Below are positions 18,002 to 28,291 of a stretch of 64,000 nucleotides of DNA, one piece after another (position 1 is the stretch's first letter; each line of letters opens with the position of its first letter). The notes below the pieces were generated by a model that saw nothing but the letters and a program-made list of their open reading frames with translations, was not told the origin of the DNA and did not search any database. Position numbers and translations under genes: made by a program. Where the stretch lies: NCBI RefSeq assembly GCF_002091675.1, contig NZ_BDAE01000017.1, positions 44,864 through 108,863 of the forward strand. Reading direction: 5' to 3'. The stretch is from Pseudomonas luteola NBRC 103146. GTDB taxonomy: Bacteria > Pseudomonadota > Gammaproteobacteria > Pseudomonadales > Pseudomonadaceae.

Positions 18002-18435
18002 GTATCTGGTTCACCGAGCCGGACCTCGCTGCGCTGGATGAGAGTTTGCAAAACACTATTTGCGAGCGCGTGGATATTCATTTTGAGGCTTATGATGAAG
18101 ATTCGCTCACTGCAAGCATGGCGGTAGATGAGCGTACCCACCAGCCGTTTGGGTTGCTTCATGGAGGGGCTTCTGTTGTCTTGGCAGAAACCGTCGGCTC
18201 CATTGCCAGTCTGCTCTGTATCGACAGGAGCCAGTACACCTGCGTGGGGCTTGAGGTCAATGCCAATCATTTGCGCGCTGTTAGACGTGGACGGGTGACC
18301 GCTGTGGCAAAGCCTGTCCATCTGGGTCGAAGTACTCATGTATGGGATATCCGATTGTCAGATGAAGCGGGGCGTGCAACCTGTATTTCGCGTTTAACGG
18401 TAGCTGTCATCCCCAAAGACCGCATTTCGTCCTGA
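17998..18435 (+). CDS. Hot-dog acyl-CoA thioesterase (YdiI/PaaI type)
   Basis: A 145-residue single hot-dog domain that hydrolyses acyl- or aroyl-CoA thioesters. The core motif LLHGGASVVLAETVGSIAS (about 51-69), with the catalytic glutamate, is characteristic of the YdiI/EntH subgroup. The natural substrate in Pseudomonas is not established. GGAG lies eight bases upstream of the ATG, which overlaps the stop of a short upstream ORF. It is not obviously in an operon with sixA, about 95 bases away. Confidence 0.85.
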   Translation: MSIWFTEPDLAALDESLQNTICERVDIHFEAYDEDSLTASMAVDERTHQPFGLLHGGASVVLAETVGSIASLLCIDRSQYTCVGLEVNANHLRAVRRGRVTAVAKPVHLGRSTHVWDIRLSDEAGRATCISRLTVAVIPKDRISS

Positions 18436-18594
18436 TGCCGCGCCTGGACCAGCCCTTTCGGTTATTAGGTGTTGGTCTTGCGCCTCTTTATATCTAGAGC
18501 ATTTACTGGTTCGTCGAGCATGAGCGCCATTGCTCTGCGAAGCCCTTCTGCTTGCTTTATTGTCTGATCTGAAAATCAATTATGAGAACTAGAC

Positions 18595-19461
18595 ATGACT
18601 GCCCATGTACAGGAGTTGCGCCTTAACTTACCCCACCTTGAGCTTGCGGCTCGTTTATTCGGCCCTGAAGACGGGCGGCCAGTGCTGGCTTTGCATGGCT
18701 GGTTAGATAATGCTATGACGTTCTCGCGATTGGCCCCTTATCTGGAGGGGTTGCGCATTGTTGCAGTCGACCTGCCGGGGCATGGTTTATCCGCTCATCG
18801 CCCGGCCGGTGTTGGCTACCTGCTGCAAGACTACGTGCAGGACGTCTTGATGGCAGCAGAGCAGCTAGGGTGGGAGCGCTTCTCGTTACTGGGTCACTCA
18901 CTCGGGGCCATTATTTCGGTGCTTTTCGCAGCAGCATTGCCGGAACGTGTCGAGCGTCTGGCGTTGATCGACGGGCTGCTACCGTACACGACAGAGCCGG
19001 ATGAGGCGCCTGAAAAACTAGGCAATGCCTTGCGTGCTCAGCTTAATTTGCCCAATAAGCGCAAGCCGGTTTATGAGACTGTTCAGCAGGCCGCTCAAGC
19101 CAGACTCAAAGGTGTGGGATCGGTCAGTATGGAGGCTGCAGAGCTACTGGCAGAGCGAGGGTTGATGCCTATTCCAGGAGGGTATACCTGGCGCTCCGAT
19201 GCTCGTTTAACCTTGCCGGCCACATTAAGGCTGACGCATGAGCAGGCCTTGGCGTTCATTAAAAAAGTGCAGTGCCCCGCGAGTCTCGTTGTGGCTGATA
19301 AGGGGCTGCTCGTCAAAATTCCCGGTATCGATGGACTTCTACAGGAGCTTGCTTGCTATGAAGTTACCCGTTTGGCTGGGGGGCATCACTTGCATCTGGA
19401 TAACGAGGTTGGCGCAAGGGCGGTAGCAGATTGTTTCAATCGCTTTTTCTCTGCAGCTTGA
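18595..19461 (+). CDS. Alpha/beta hydrolase
   Basis: A 288-residue alpha/beta-hydrolase-fold protein. It has the oxyanion-hole motif HGWLDNAMTF (about 35-44), the nucleophile elbow GHSLGA (serine near 101), and a C-terminal GGHHLHLDN with the catalytic histidine. Such genes are conserved in this part of Pseudomonas chromosomes (PA1622-like), but the substrate is unknown. The ribosome site is weak. The next gene is 247 bp downstream and probably separate. Confidence 0.82.
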   Translation: MTAHVQELRLNLPHLELAARLFGPEDGRPVLALHGWLDNAMTFSRLAPYLEGLRIVAVDLPGHGLSAHRPAGVGYLLQDYVQDVLMAAEQLGWERFSLLGHSLGAIISVLFAAALPERVERLALIDGLLPYTTEPDEAPEKLGNALRAQLNLPNKRKPVYETVQQAAQARLKGVGSVSMEAAELLAERGLMPIPGGYTWRSDARLTLPATLRLTHEQALAFIKKVQCPASLVVADKGLLVKIPGIDGLLQELACYEVTRLAGGHHLHLDNEVGARAVADCFNRFFSAA

Positions 19462-19708
19462 CTCGAATACGGGTATTGATAAGGCTTGTTATGCATAAAG
19501 GATCAATAGCGATCAAGTCACAGGGAGCCATGCCTCTAAAGGATGCAGCGTTTGGGCGGTTTTGAACGTGTATTCGCTCTGTCAGATTCGCCTGTCAGTC
19601 TTCAGGCAGGAAAAGGCGCGTGCCGGTATAACACGCCACTCCAGGTAAACATGTCCCCGCTATTATTTATGGGTCTTTAAATTAATTCAGGGTGATTCAC
19701 TAATATAT

Positions 19709-20509
19709 ATGCGACTTTTTTTTGCGCTTGGTCTGGGGTTCATGACGTGTGCTGCTGTTGCGGCAGATATGCCAGGCAGTGTCGATCTTCCAGTGCTGGC
19801 GCGACCTGCTCATGCCGAAATTATTGATTATCGTGAGGCTGGGTCTGTCGAAAAAATGTACCCACAGGGCGCTGTAAGTCGTATAGGAGGCAAGTTGCGC
19901 CTGGAGGGAGACGTCCAAGCAGAGGGTAAGCTCGTCACGCTGACCTATGAGTTGCCCCGTGGCCATGACCCTATTGCGGCACTCAATGAGGCTAGAAGTA
20001 CATTGCAGAAGCAATCTGCGATACCGTTATCGTGGTGTAAGGGACGCGATTGTGGCTCCAGTAATGTATTTGCCAATGCTATTTTTGGAAAATCGCAGTT
20101 GTATGGGCCGGACGAGCAACAGTCGTATCTCCTGTTGCGTCTCGCTCCACCACAAGACGATACATTGCTGGCGCTTTACGCGATCACTCGGGGTAATCGA
20201 AGGGGTTATCTGCATGTGGAGCAGCTCGAGGCTTCCATACCTTTGGGCAAGCTGGTAGCAAGTCCTGCAACATTGCTTCGTCAATTGCGGCAAGATGGTG
20301 AGTTACATCTTCCTGCGTTAGCCGATCCACCAGACGATATCTGGCTGGACCTGGTAGGGCAGTGCCTTAATCTGGACACAGGTACCCGAGTGATCATCGG
20401 TGGGCCGCAAGCGGGCAAGTGGGAAAAAGCGTTGCTGGCCAGGCGTATACGAGCGGCCCGGCTTGAAGCTGATCCGAATCGTGAGCCTGGGCTCTATCTG
20501 CAGCCATAA
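19709..20509 (+). CDS. DUF4892 periplasmic protein
   Basis: A 266-residue protein with a cleavable signal peptide (MRLFFALGLGFMTCAAVAADMP, cut after AVA-A). The middle contains a cysteine pair (SWCKGRDCGSS) often seen in DUF4892 proteins, which are secreted Pseudomonas proteins of unknown role. Gene order after the hydrolase matches P. aeruginosa PA1622-PA1623. The ribosome-binding site is weak (AGGGTG well upstream). Confidence 0.75.
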   Translation: MRLFFALGLGFMTCAAVAADMPGSVDLPVLARPAHAEIIDYREAGSVEKMYPQGAVSRIGGKLRLEGDVQAEGKLVTLTYELPRGHDPIAALNEARSTLQKQSAIPLSWCKGRDCGSSNVFANAIFGKSQLYGPDEQQSYLLLRLAPPQDDTLLALYAITRGNRRGYLHVEQLEASIPLGKLVASPATLLRQLRQDGELHLPALADPPDDIWLDLVGQCLNLDTGTRVIIGGPQAGKWEKALLARRIRAARLEADPNREPGLYLQP

Positions 20510-20631
20510 TCCATCTAGCGGTAACGACAGGTATCTGCCGGGGCGTTAAGCTCTGACACTATCGCTTGCCTGTCCGGCGGATGGAGCCGCTTAAGCAGGA
20601 CAGTGATTCGATTGTCATCTTAGGAATTTAT

Positions 20632-21726
20632 ATGCGGCTTCCTGCTGGTCAGTCTCCCCAATTACCTCCGCCCATGTATGAGCACGATCGCCTGCTCGTC
20701 CGCATACTTCTCCTGTCACTCCTTGGTGCCTGTCTATGGGTGTTGCTGCCATTCATGTCGGCCCTATTTTGGGCTGCGGTACTGGCTTACGCCAGTTGGC
20801 CCCTGATGCGGGGCTTGACCCGCAGGCTGAACGGCCGTAATACGGTGGCCGCTGCGATTCTTACGATCGGTTGGATATTGTTGGTGGCATTGCCGCTTGT
20901 ATGGGTTGGTATCGGACTTGCTGATCATGTGCGTGGAACGATTGAGTTAGTTCGCAGCATTCAAGTGGGCGGTTTGCCGCCTGTGCCAGAGTGGGTAGTG
21001 CGGTTGCCTCTTGTTGGCGACCGGCTGGCCAGTCTATGGCAAACCCTGGATGCGCGAGGTACTGCCTATTTTGACAGCTTGAAGCCCTATCTGGGGCAGA
21101 TGGGGAATTGGCTTCTGGCGCGAAGTGCGCGCGTAGGTGGCGGCTTTTTAGAGCTGGCGCTAAGTCTTGTCCTGGTGTTTTTCTTCTACCGTGACGGACC
21201 TCGGCTGGCTACCTTGGTTGAGAAGCTGCTCGTCAGGCTGATTGGTGCTCAAGCCGGCCATTATATGCAACTGGTCGGCGGCACAGTGCATCGAGTCGTT
21301 AATGGAATTCTAGGAACGGCGGCGGCTCAAGGTGTCTTGGCGATGATAGGCCTAATGATCGCTGGGGTGCCCGGCGCGTTAGGATTGGCGCTGTTGACCT
21401 TTGCATTGAGCTTGATCCCTGTAGGGCCTCCGCTGGTCTGGATACCTTCAACGATCTGGCTGGTGCTCCAGCAGGAATATGGATACGCCATATTCATGGG
21501 ACTTTGGGGGCTCTTTGTCATTAGCGGTGTAGATAATATTCTCAAGCCGTATTTGATTAGTCGGGGAGGGGACCTGCCATTGGTAGTCGTATTGCTTGGT
21601 GTCTTTGGCGGCCTGCTGGCGTTTGGTTTTATGGGATTGTTTCTGGGGCCTATTCTTTTGGCCGTTGCCTACAATCTGATTCGTGACTGGATGGCAGGCG
21701 CTACAGATCAGGTCCCAAAGCCATAA
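20632..21726 (+). CDS. AI-2E/PerM-family membrane transporter
   Basis: A 364-residue polytopic inner-membrane protein of the PerM/YdiK/TqsA family, with about eight helices. N-terminal helices (ILLLSLLGACLWVLLP) are followed by a soluble loop (about 100-170), and the family end region is present (GPPLVWIPSTIWL, then VDNILKPYLISRGGDLPLVVVLLGVFGGLLAFG). Family members export signals or act as antiporters; the substrate here is unknown. I chose the ATG at 20632 (MRLPAGQS) because AGGA lies six bases upstream; an upstream ATG adds 22 unlikely residues. Confidence 0.85.
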   Translation: MRLPAGQSPQLPPPMYEHDRLLVRILLLSLLGACLWVLLPFMSALFWAAVLAYASWPLMRGLTRRLNGRNTVAAAILTIGWILLVALPLVWVGIGLADHVRGTIELVRSIQVGGLPPVPEWVVRLPLVGDRLASLWQTLDARGTAYFDSLKPYLGQMGNWLLARSARVGGGFLELALSLVLVFFFYRDGPRLATLVEKLLVRLIGAQAGHYMQLVGGTVHRVVNGILGTAAAQGVLAMIGLMIAGVPGALGLALLTFALSLIPVGPPLVWIPSTIWLVLQQEYGYAIFMGLWGLFVISGVDNILKPYLISRGGDLPLVVVLLGVFGGLLAFGFMGLFLGPILLAVAYNLIRDWMAGATDQVPKP

Positions 21727-21732
21727 CCAAAC

Positions 21733-21764
21733 GAGTGGGGCAAACAAGACGTTTTACCCCACTC
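21733..21764. terminator. Hairpin between convergent transporter genes
   Basis: GAGTGGGG and CCCCACTC pair outside a further partial CAAAC/GTTTT match, between two convergent genes. No clear U run follows, so termination on either strand is plausible but not certain. Confidence 0.6.
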
Positions 21765-21771
21765 AAGCACG

Positions 21772-23001
21772 TTATAGCGGAAGGCTCTTGGCGTTTACAT
21801 GCAGGTTGCGTCCTGCAAGCAGGCCAAATAACGCGGCTGAAATGGCGATTCCAATAAACAGGATGCCCACACTGCTCCAGCCGCTGCTCATGTCATGGAT
21901 CACGCCTACCAGCAGGGGACCCATGGCTGCCAATGTATAGCCTACGCCTTGGGACATTCCTGACAGGCGAGCTGCAATATGCGCATCAGGCGAACGAAGT
22001 ACGATCAAGGCCAGGGCTATACTGAAGGTTCCGCCTTGGCCCAGGCCTAGAATGCAAGCCCAGAACCATAGACTGCCGAGGGAACCGTACAGGCAGCCAA
22101 GAAGGCCGGTTAGCGTCATGCTCAGCACCAGGATGATGGCCAGGCGCTGGTCCTTGCCTCGGGTAGCCAGCCAGGGCGTGATAAGCGCGGTCAATAATTG
22201 AAGTAGGACTGAAATGGACAGCATGAGTCCTGCCTCTACAGCGCTGAGACCTCGATCAATCAGGATGGAGGGTAGCCATCCAAAAACAATATAGGCGAGC
22301 GACGATTGAAGCCCCATATAAAGGGTGACCTGCCAAGCCAGCTTATCCCGCCATAAGCCTACCACCTGCCATTTCTGGCTGTTCGCATGATGATTAGCGC
22401 GGGTTTGCGGCAACCAGACGATTGCTGCCAAGATCGCTGGTGTTGCCCAGAAAGCCAAGGCCGGTTGCCAGCGGTCGTTGAACAGATGCTCCAGTGGGGC
22501 TGTTGCACCGGCGGCGAGGGCGGCACCCAGGCATAGCGCCATGGTATAGGCGCCCATGAGCATGCCTGCCTGCTCCGGAAAGTCCCGCTTGATAATGCCG
22601 GGTAATAGAACGCCGATGACTCCAATGCTGGCACCTGCAACAAGACTGCCTATAAACAGGCTGGCAGGGGGTAACAGACTACGTAAGACAATACCGCCTG
22701 CCAGTGTAAGCAGTATCACCAGCACGGTTCTTTCGCTGCCCAGCCACCGGGAGAGGCGAGGCGCCAATGGCGCAAAAAGTCCCAGGCACAGGACGGGTGC
22801 TGTGGTCAGTAGTCCGGCTGCCGAGCTGGACAACCCGGTCGAGGCCTCGATCTGACGAAGCAGAGGGGAAAGACTTGATAAGGCGGGCCTTAAATTGAGT
22901 GCGACAAGAAAGAGTCCCAGCAGGAGTAACCACGCACGTGCGGGTACAGATGAGGTGTGGGTTGATGGGGCAGACATTAAGTAATCCAAATGTATAAACA
23001 T
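21772..23001 (-). CDS. CynX/NimT-family MFS transporter
   Basis: A 12-helix major facilitator of about 409 residues. The N-terminal helix LLLLGLFLVALNLRPALSSLSPLL is the hallmark of the CynX (cyanate) / NimT (nitroimidazole) subfamily. No cyanase gene is adjacent, so the substrate is open. The start is uncertain: ATG at 23001 has AGGA five bases upstream and is preferred; ATGs at 23007 and 22977 are in frame. It converges on the AI-2E-type gene. Confidence 0.82.
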   Translation of the reverse strand: MFIHLDYLMSAPSTHTSSVPARAWLLLLGLFLVALNLRPALSSLSPLLRQIEASTGLSSSAAGLLTTAPVLCLGLFAPLAPRLSRWLGSERTVLVILLTLAGGIVLRSLLPPASLFIGSLVAGASIGVIGVLLPGIIKRDFPEQAGMLMGAYTMALCLGAALAAGATAPLEHLFNDRWQPALAFWATPAILAAIVWLPQTRANHHANSQKWQVVGLWRDKLAWQVTLYMGLQSSLAYIVFGWLPSILIDRGLSAVEAGLMLSISVLLQLLTALITPWLATRGKDQRLAIILVLSMTLTGLLGCLYGSLGSLWFWACILGLGQGGTFSIALALIVLRSPDAHIAARLSGMSQGVGYTLAAMGPLLVGVIHDMSSGWSSVGILFIGIAISAALFGLLAGRNLHVNAKSLPL

Positions 23002-23007
23002 GCTCAT

Positions 23008-23517
23008 CCTACCTCAAACAATCGGCAGGATATTTTTGTAGTTGGGATGGCGAGATATACACACCCGACTAAAACGCCATTGGGCATAATGTCAAGGGGT
23101 TGTAATGCGTAGTAAAGCTATACTCTAAAATTATAAATGACTGAAAAGGCACAGAATTTATGGATTGCCTAAAAAAACGACAGTTTAGTTAAAGGTGGCG
23201 TGGCTACTGGCGTTGCGGTGATTTCCACCATCTTTTCCACGAACTTATCCACAGCTTTTGTGGATTAAAACCGTTCATGCCAGGTACTTTTAGGCGTTTA
23301 TACAATGTTTTTTCGCGACATTTTGTCTTTGTAAATAGCTGGCAAGTTCCATCTGTGGCTCCATACGAGCCTCGAATCACGCGTATAGCAGGCGTATTCT
23401 GGCTATTTAGTCTGGTTCACTTACCAAGCAAGCCTAACCTTATCCAGGCTTTGTTAGAATACTGACCTATAAGCGCGCCTCGCGCGTATGAAATTCTTAG
23501 CCTTCAGCGGAGTACTT
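23008..23517. other. Long intergenic region between the CynX-type gene and selD, with a DnaA-box cluster
   Basis: About 510 bases with no supported gene. At 23245-23253 there is a perfect DnaA box TTATCCACA. The inverted near-copy TGTGGATTA follows at 23260-23268, and a looser TTTTCCACG lies at 23233-23241. The rest is AT-rich with no clear terminator or RNA. It must contain promoters for both divergent genes. Confidence 0.6.
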
Positions 23518-24552
23518 ATGTCCGAGCCGATTCGCCTTACCCAATACAGCCATGGAGCCGGCTGTGGTTGCAAGATTTCGCCTAAGGTATTGGAAATCAT
23601 TCTGGCCGGCAGTGGTGCCCAGCATCTGGACCCGAACCTTTGGGTAGGAAATGCCTCGAGGGATGATGCAGCGGTATATGCCCTTGATGCTGAGCGAGGT
23701 GTGGTTTCCACAACTGACTTCTTCATGCCCATTGTGGATGATCCCTTTGATTTCGGACGTATCGCGGCGACCAACGCCATTAGCGATATCTACGCCATGG
23801 GTGGCGATCCTTTGATGGCAATTGCAATTTTGGGCTGGCCTGTCAATGTGCTTCCGCCTGAGGTTGCACGGGAAGTGGTGGCAGGTGGCCGCAAGGTTTG
23901 TGACGAGGCGGGCATCCCGTTGGCTGGTGGACACTCTATCGATGCGCCTGAACCTATTTTTGGTCTGGCAGTAACAGGTGTCGTCGAAAAGCGAAAGATG
24001 AAGCGAAACGACACGGCTTCGTTAGGCTGCAAGTTGTTCCTCACCAAGCCTCTAGGCATTGGCATCCTGACTACCGCTGAAAAAAAATCAAAATTGCGTG
24101 TGGAAGACATGGGTGTCGCACGCGATTGGATGTGTCAACTGAACAAGCCGGGTAGTCGCTTTGGCAAGTTGGCTGCCGTCACCGCAATGACAGATGTAAC
24201 GGGCTTTGGGTTACTGGGACATCTAGTGGAAATGGCTGACGGCAGCGGCTTGACTGCCCGGGTCGAATATAACGCAGTTCCACGTTTGCCTATGGTTGAG
24301 CAGTATCTGGAGTGGGGGTGTGTGCCTGGTGGCACCTTACGCAACTTCGATAGCTACGGTGACCGTATTGCATCGCTATCCGAGCAGCAGAAATTGCTTT
24401 TGTGCGATCCCCAGACCAGTGGCGGGCTGTTAATCGCGGTCGAGCCGCAGGGCGAGTCAGAATTCATGTCGGTCGCTCGAGAGTTAGGCCTGTCACTTCA
24501 GCCTATTGGCGAAATGGTTGATCGACAGCGGCATGCGGTTGAGGTGTATTGA
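23518..24552 (+). CDS. selD: Selenophosphate synthetase (selenide, water dikinase)
   Basis: Makes selenophosphate from selenide and ATP, the selenium donor for selenocysteine and 2-selenouridine. The 344 residues include the N-terminal catalytic loop GAGCGCK (C16, C18, K19), the ATP-binding aspartates in RDDAAVY and [13 protein letters not shown], and the C-terminal [11 protein letters not shown]. The catalytic residue is an ordinary cysteine, not a UGA codon. The ATG at 23518 has GGAG eight bases upstream. Its stop overlaps mnmH by one base (TGATG), so selenium is directed at least to tRNA modification. Confidence 0.96.
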   Translation: MSEPIRLTQYSHGAGCGCKISPKVLEIILAGSGAQHLDPNLWVGNASRDDAAVYALDAERGVVSTTDFFMPIVDDPFDFGRIAATNAISDIYAMGGDPLMAIAILGWPVNVLPPEVAREVVAGGRKVCDEAGIPLAGGHSIDAPEPIFGLAVTGVVEKRKMKRNDTASLGCKLFLTKPLGIGILTTAEKKSKLRVEDMGVARDWMCQLNKPGSRFGKLAAVTAMTDVTGFGLLGHLVEMADGSGLTARVEYNAVPRLPMVEQYLEWGCVPGGTLRNFDSYGDRIASLSEQQKLLLCDPQTSGGLLIAVEPQGESEFMSVARELGLSLQPIGEMVDRQRHAVEVY

Positions 24553-25643
24553 TGCGCGATGACGCTCGGGACTACCGCTCCCTCTTTCTTTCTGGTGTGC
24601 CGCTAATGGATGTGCGCGCACCCGTCGAGTTTTCCAAGGGCGCTTTTCCGGGCGCAACCAACCGGCCGTTGATGAATGACATCGAGCGGCAAAAGGTGGG
24701 TACCTGTTACAAGCTGAAGGGGCAGCAGGCTGCTCTGGAGCTTGGACACTCCCTGGTTTCCGGCAAGTTGAAGGAAGCGCGGGTACAGGCGTGGGCCGAG
24801 TTTGCCGAGGCCAATCCGGAGGGCTATCTGTACTGCTTCAGGGGTGGCCTGCGGTCGCAAATTACTCAGCAATGGCTGCTTAGTGAGGCAGGTATTGCCT
24901 ATCCACGTGTAGCCGGCGGCTATAAGGCCATGCGTACGTTTCTCATGGAAACACTGCTTCAGTCTGTTGAGGAATGCCGCTTCGTATTGGTGGGCGGTAT
25001 GACTGGAACTGGCAAAACAGAAGTCATCGCTCAGCTCGACGATAGTGTTGATCTGGAAGGGCATGCCAATCATCGCGGCTCAAGTTTTGGTAAGCGCGCT
25101 ACCGTACAGCCATCACAAATCGATTTTGAAAACAGTTTGGCCATTGACCTGTTAAGGCGTCGTGCAAAGGGGCAGGATCGTTTTGTGCTGGAAGATGAGT
25201 CTCGGTTGATTGGGCGGTGCTCCTTGCCTTTTGAGTTGCATCAGGCCATGCAGCATTTTCCCATGGTATGGCTGGAAGACACCCTGGAGGGGCGTGTTGA
25301 GCGAATACTAAAGGACTACGTGACTGATCTGGCAGCCGAGTTCAATCGTGAGCATGGCGACAGCGGATTCGATTTGTTTGCTGAACAGCTTTGTAAAAGT
25401 CTTTCCAATATTGCCAAAAGACTGGGCGGCGAGCGCTATCAGCGCCTGGCGGAGATCATGAATGAAGCACTCGCGGTGCAGAAGGTCAGTGGCGATGTAG
25501 GGCAGCATCGTGAATGGATTCGAGCGTTGCTAAGTGAATATTACGACCCTATGTATGCCTATCAACGCGAGAATAAGTCAGGGCGCATCCTCTTTGCTGG
25601 AGATCAGCAGTCGGTCGTGAGCTATCTCAAGGCAAACCGTTGA
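24552..25643 (+). CDS. mnmH: tRNA 2-selenouridine synthase
   Basis: Converts 2-thiouridine to 2-selenouridine (through geranyl-thiouridine) at wobble position 34 of certain tRNAs, using selenophosphate. The 363-residue protein has a rhodanese domain with the active cysteine C95 ([12 protein letters not shown]) and a P-loop domain with [10 protein letters not shown] (about 148-157). Also called SelU/YbbB. It is coupled to selD through a TGATG overlap, the usual Pseudomonas arrangement. Confidence 0.95.
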   Translation: MRDDARDYRSLFLSGVPLMDVRAPVEFSKGAFPGATNRPLMNDIERQKVGTCYKLKGQQAALELGHSLVSGKLKEARVQAWAEFAEANPEGYLYCFRGGLRSQITQQWLLSEAGIAYPRVAGGYKAMRTFLMETLLQSVEECRFVLVGGMTGTGKTEVIAQLDDSVDLEGHANHRGSSFGKRATVQPSQIDFENSLAIDLLRRRAKGQDRFVLEDESRLIGRCSLPFELHQAMQHFPMVWLEDTLEGRVERILKDYVTDLAAEFNREHGDSGFDLFAEQLCKSLSNIAKRLGGERYQRLAEIMNEALAVQKVSGDVGQHREWIRALLSEYYDPMYAYQRENKSGRILFAGDQQSVVSYLKANR

Positions 25644-25707
25644 ACAGGCTAGTTAAAACGAGGTCTTTAATGCGCCGGATTTACTTATCCATTGAAGGAG
25701 TCAAATC

Positions 25708-25989
25708 ATGAATCGCTGGCTTGCAATGATGCCTGTCGCGGCGCTGGTACTTGCTGGATGTGCAGCCAAAACGGTCAACCGAGACAGTTGTGCAGCGGAA
25801 GTGAACGCTGCATGGAAAGAACTGGATATAGCCAAAACCGAAGGGTTTGCAGGTACGGTCAGCTACTCCAAGGCGCTGGGCTTGATTTCAACCGCCAAGA
25901 CTCAGCAGCAGGTAGAAGCCTATAACGGCTGCGTTCAGAATGCTCAAAAGGCGCGCTTTTATATTCGCGAATCACGCGCTGGTCGTTGA
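25708..25989 (+). CDS. Small lipoprotein, function unknown
   Basis: A 93-residue protein with a lipoprotein signal (MNRWLAMMPVAALVLAGCAAK; lipobox LAGC, lipidated cysteine near 18). The mature part has a mainly helical look (WKELDIAKTEG, ALGLISTAKTQQQVEAYNGCVQNAQKAR) and two further cysteines that may form a disulfide. AGGAG about eight bases upstream sets the start. The residue after the cysteine is alanine, not aspartate, so outer-membrane sorting is expected. A strong terminator follows. Confidence 0.8.
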   Translation: MNRWLAMMPVAALVLAGCAAKTVNRDSCAAEVNAAWKELDIAKTEGFAGTVSYSKALGLISTAKTQQQVEAYNGCVQNAQKARFYIRESRAGR

Positions 25990-25996
25990 TTGATCC

Positions 25997-26025
25997 AAGG
26001 ATGAACATCTCACATGTTCATCCTT
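25997..26025. terminator. Strong bidirectional terminator
   Basis: Twelve perfect base pairs, AAGGATGAACAT with ATGTTCATCCTT, and a five-base loop, between the lipoprotein gene and convergent yciK. Confidence 0.8.
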
Positions 26026-26045
26026 CTTGCTTCCCTTTCCTCTAT

Positions 26046-26789
26046 CTAGCCTTGAGCGTTGAACGCTTGCCCATTGACGTGTGCGCTGTCTGGTCCCATC
26101 AAATAGAGGTAGACGGGCATGATCTCCTCGGGTGTTGGGTTGCGTGCAGGGTTTTCAGCAGGGTAAGCGAGAGCACGCATGTCGGTTCGGGTTCCGCCGG
26201 GATTGATACTATTGGCCCGTACGGCCGCAGTGCCATCCATTTCATCGGCAACCACCTGCATAAGGCCTTCGTTGGCAAATTTAGAAACGGCGTATGCTCC
26301 CCAATAGGCACGTCCTTTTCGCCCCACACTGCTGGAGGTGAAAATGATCGAGGCATCGTTCGATTGTCTGAGCAGTGGCAGTAGCGCACGCGTTAGCATG
26401 AAGACTGCGTTGACGTTGACTTGCATAACCTGCATGAAGGCTTCTCCGCTGGTCTGCTCAACAGAGGTGCGAGGACCTAGAATACCTGCATTGTGCAAAA
26501 GACCATCAAGTCGACCAAACTCCGTCTCTGCCATGGCAGCCAGCTCTTCGAACTGCTCAGGCCGTGCGGCTTCAAGGTCAAAAGGAACGACTACCGCTTG
26601 TGGATGGCCAGCAGCCTCGATTTCATCGTAGACCTCGTTGAGGTTCTCTTCTGTCTTACCCAAGAGCAGGATGGTTGCGCCATGGGCAGCATAGGTTTTT
26701 GCCGCTGCCCGGCCAATGCCTCGTCCGGCACCTGTTACAAGGATGATTCGATTTTTGAGAAGGTCAGGGCGGGCCTTGTATTCAAACAT
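26046..26789 (-). CDS. yciK: YciK-family short-chain dehydrogenase
   Basis: A 247-residue classical SDR. NAD(P)-binding TGAGRGIGRAAA is near residue 20, and the catalytic serine and YxxxK are in SSSVGRKGRAYWGAYAVSKF. The YciK subfamily is conserved in gammaproteobacteria with no established substrate. GGGAG is well placed before the ATG. It is the last gene of the mtaD-ubiG-mupP-yciK run, 38 bases after mupP. Confidence 0.9.
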   Translation of the reverse strand: MFEYKARPDLLKNRIILVTGAGRGIGRAAAKTYAAHGATILLLGKTEENLNEVYDEIEAAGHPQAVVVPFDLEAARPEQFEELAAMAETEFGRLDGLLHNAGILGPRTSVEQTSGEAFMQVMQVNVNAVFMLTRALLPLLRQSNDASIIFTSSSVGRKGRAYWGAYAVSKFANEGLMQVVADEMDGTAAVRANSINPGGTRTDMRALAYPAENPARNPTPEEIMPVYLYLMGPDSAHVNGQAFNAQG

Positions 26790-26827
26790 CTTGACTCCCA
26801 GCCGCTCGCTTGAGCGGCCCTACTGTT

Positions 26828-27499
26828 TTAACAGCCGCAAATGGCGCGGTCCAAGGCGTCACGCAGCTCAAGCGGGTGATCTACTACCAGATCGGCGCCC
26901 CAGTGAGCAGGATTGTCCTCTGGATGGATATAGCCATATCGCACGGCCGCTGTTTTGGTGCCCGCTGCGCGCCCCGATTCGATATCTCGACGATCGTCAC
27001 CGACAAAAATGACGGCTTGCGGCTCGATATTGATTTGTTTACACGCTAACAACACGGGCTCTGGATCAGGTTTGCTGTAGGTGACATGGTCAGGGCAGAC
27101 CAGAACGGCTGAACGTTTAGCAAGGCCAAGTGCCTGCATGATGGGCTCAGCATAACGGACGGGCTTGTTGGTGACTACGCCCCAAGTCAGACGAGCCCGT
27201 TCCAGGTCCGCCAACAATTCTTCCATGCCCTCGAATAGGTGAGAGTGGATGGCGCAGTGATCCTGATAGCGGTCAAGAAAGTCCAGTCGTAGTGGGTCAA
27301 ACTCATCGCTCAAGGGATCTACTTCGAACGCGCTGGCTACCATGGCTCGCGCGCCACCCGATACGACGTCCCGGACAGTTTTCTCATCGACGGCTGGCAA
27401 GCCTCGATCAGCGCGCATGGACTGGATCACGGCGATAAAGTCAGGTGCCGTGTCGAGCAATGTGCCGTCCATATCGAACAGTACTGCTTTTATTCGCAT
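26828..27499 (-). CDS. mupP: N-acetylmuramic acid 6-phosphate phosphatase MupP
   Basis: HAD-family phosphatase of 223 residues. It has motif [11 protein letters not shown] (about 8-17), the motif II threonine in WGVVTNKP, the motif III lysine in SKPDPEP and motif [16 protein letters not shown]. In Pseudomonas, proteins in this position, between ubiG and yciK, are MupP. MupP acts in the anabolic recycling of cell-wall MurNAc and affects intrinsic fosfomycin resistance. Older annotations say phosphoglycolate phosphatase. It starts four bases after ubiG, so the two are translationally linked. Confidence 0.88.
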   Translation of the reverse strand: MRIKAVLFDMDGTLLDTAPDFIAVIQSMRADRGLPAVDEKTVRDVVSGGARAMVASAFEVDPLSDEFDPLRLDFLDRYQDHCAIHSHLFEGMEELLADLERARLTWGVVTNKPVRYAEPIMQALGLAKRSAVLVCPDHVTYSKPDPEPVLLACKQINIEPQAVIFVGDDRRDIESGRAAGTKTAAVRYGYIHPEDNPAHWGADLVVDHPLELRDALDRAICGC

Positions 27500-27503
27500 C
27501 CTA

Positions 27504-28202
27504 TTACTCCTCGCGGATGGTGCGCAGCATGTAGTTTACGTCGACATCATTGCCCAACTTGTAGACCTTGGTAATCGGGTTGTAAGTCATACCGATGACA
27601 TCGCGTACGTGTAGGCCGGCGTTTCGGCACCAGGCGCCTAATTCGGATGGACGAATAAACTTGCGGAAGTCATGAGTGCCGCGCGGCAGCAGACGCAAGA
27701 CATATTCGGCGCCCACAATGGCAAATAGATAGGATTTGGGGTTGCGGTTAATCGTAGAGAAAAAGACATGGCCGCCAGGTTTGACTAGTGTCCGGCATGC
27801 TTGAATCACAGATGCCGGATCTGGGACATGCTCAAGCATTTCCATACATGTGACGACATCGTAAGCGCCGGGCGTTTCAGCTGCCAGCTCCTCAGCGGTA
27901 ATGCGGCGGTAGCTGACGGGCACGCCTGATTCCAGTTGATGAAGCTGTGCAACTGAAAGCGGCGCTTCGCCCATGTCGATTCCTGTGACGTCCGCGCCCC
28001 GTACTGCCATGGCTTCGCTCAGGATGCCGCCGCCGCAGCCTACGTCGAGTACTTTTTTGCCGGCGAGGTTGGCGTGTTGGTCAATCCAATTGACGCGCAG
28101 CGGATTGATATCATGAAGCGGCTTGAATTCACTCTCTCTGTCCCACCACCGCGAGGCCAGGGCTTCGAATTTGGCAATCTCGGCATTATCGACGTTGGAC
28201 AT
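27504..28202 (-). CDS. ubiG: Ubiquinone biosynthesis O-methyltransferase
   Basis: Carries out both O-methylations in ubiquinone synthesis. The 232-residue class I methyltransferase has the SAM motif [15 protein letters not shown] (about 50-64), preceded by the UbiG signature [20 protein letters not shown], and the later [17 protein letters not shown] chose the ATG at 28202 (MSNVDNAEI), with GGAG eight bases upstream; the frame stays open for 18 more codons. Middle gene of the minus-strand run. Confidence 0.95.
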   Translation of the reverse strand: MSNVDNAEIAKFEALASRWWDRESEFKPLHDINPLRVNWIDQHANLAGKKVLDVGCGGGILSEAMAVRGADVTGIDMGEAPLSVAQLHQLESGVPVSYRRITAEELAAETPGAYDVVTCMEMLEHVPDPASVIQACRTLVKPGGHVFFSTINRNPKSYLFAIVGAEYVLRLLPRGTHDFRKFIRPSELGAWCRNAGLHVRDVIGMTYNPITKVYKLGNDVDVNYMLRTIREE

Positions 28203-28291
28203 CCATTGCACTCCATTCTCTAAATTCGTTGTGCAAATGCGCTTGTGATTTGGCATTTGCTAGATGAACGCACCACTGGCGCAGCCAGTCG

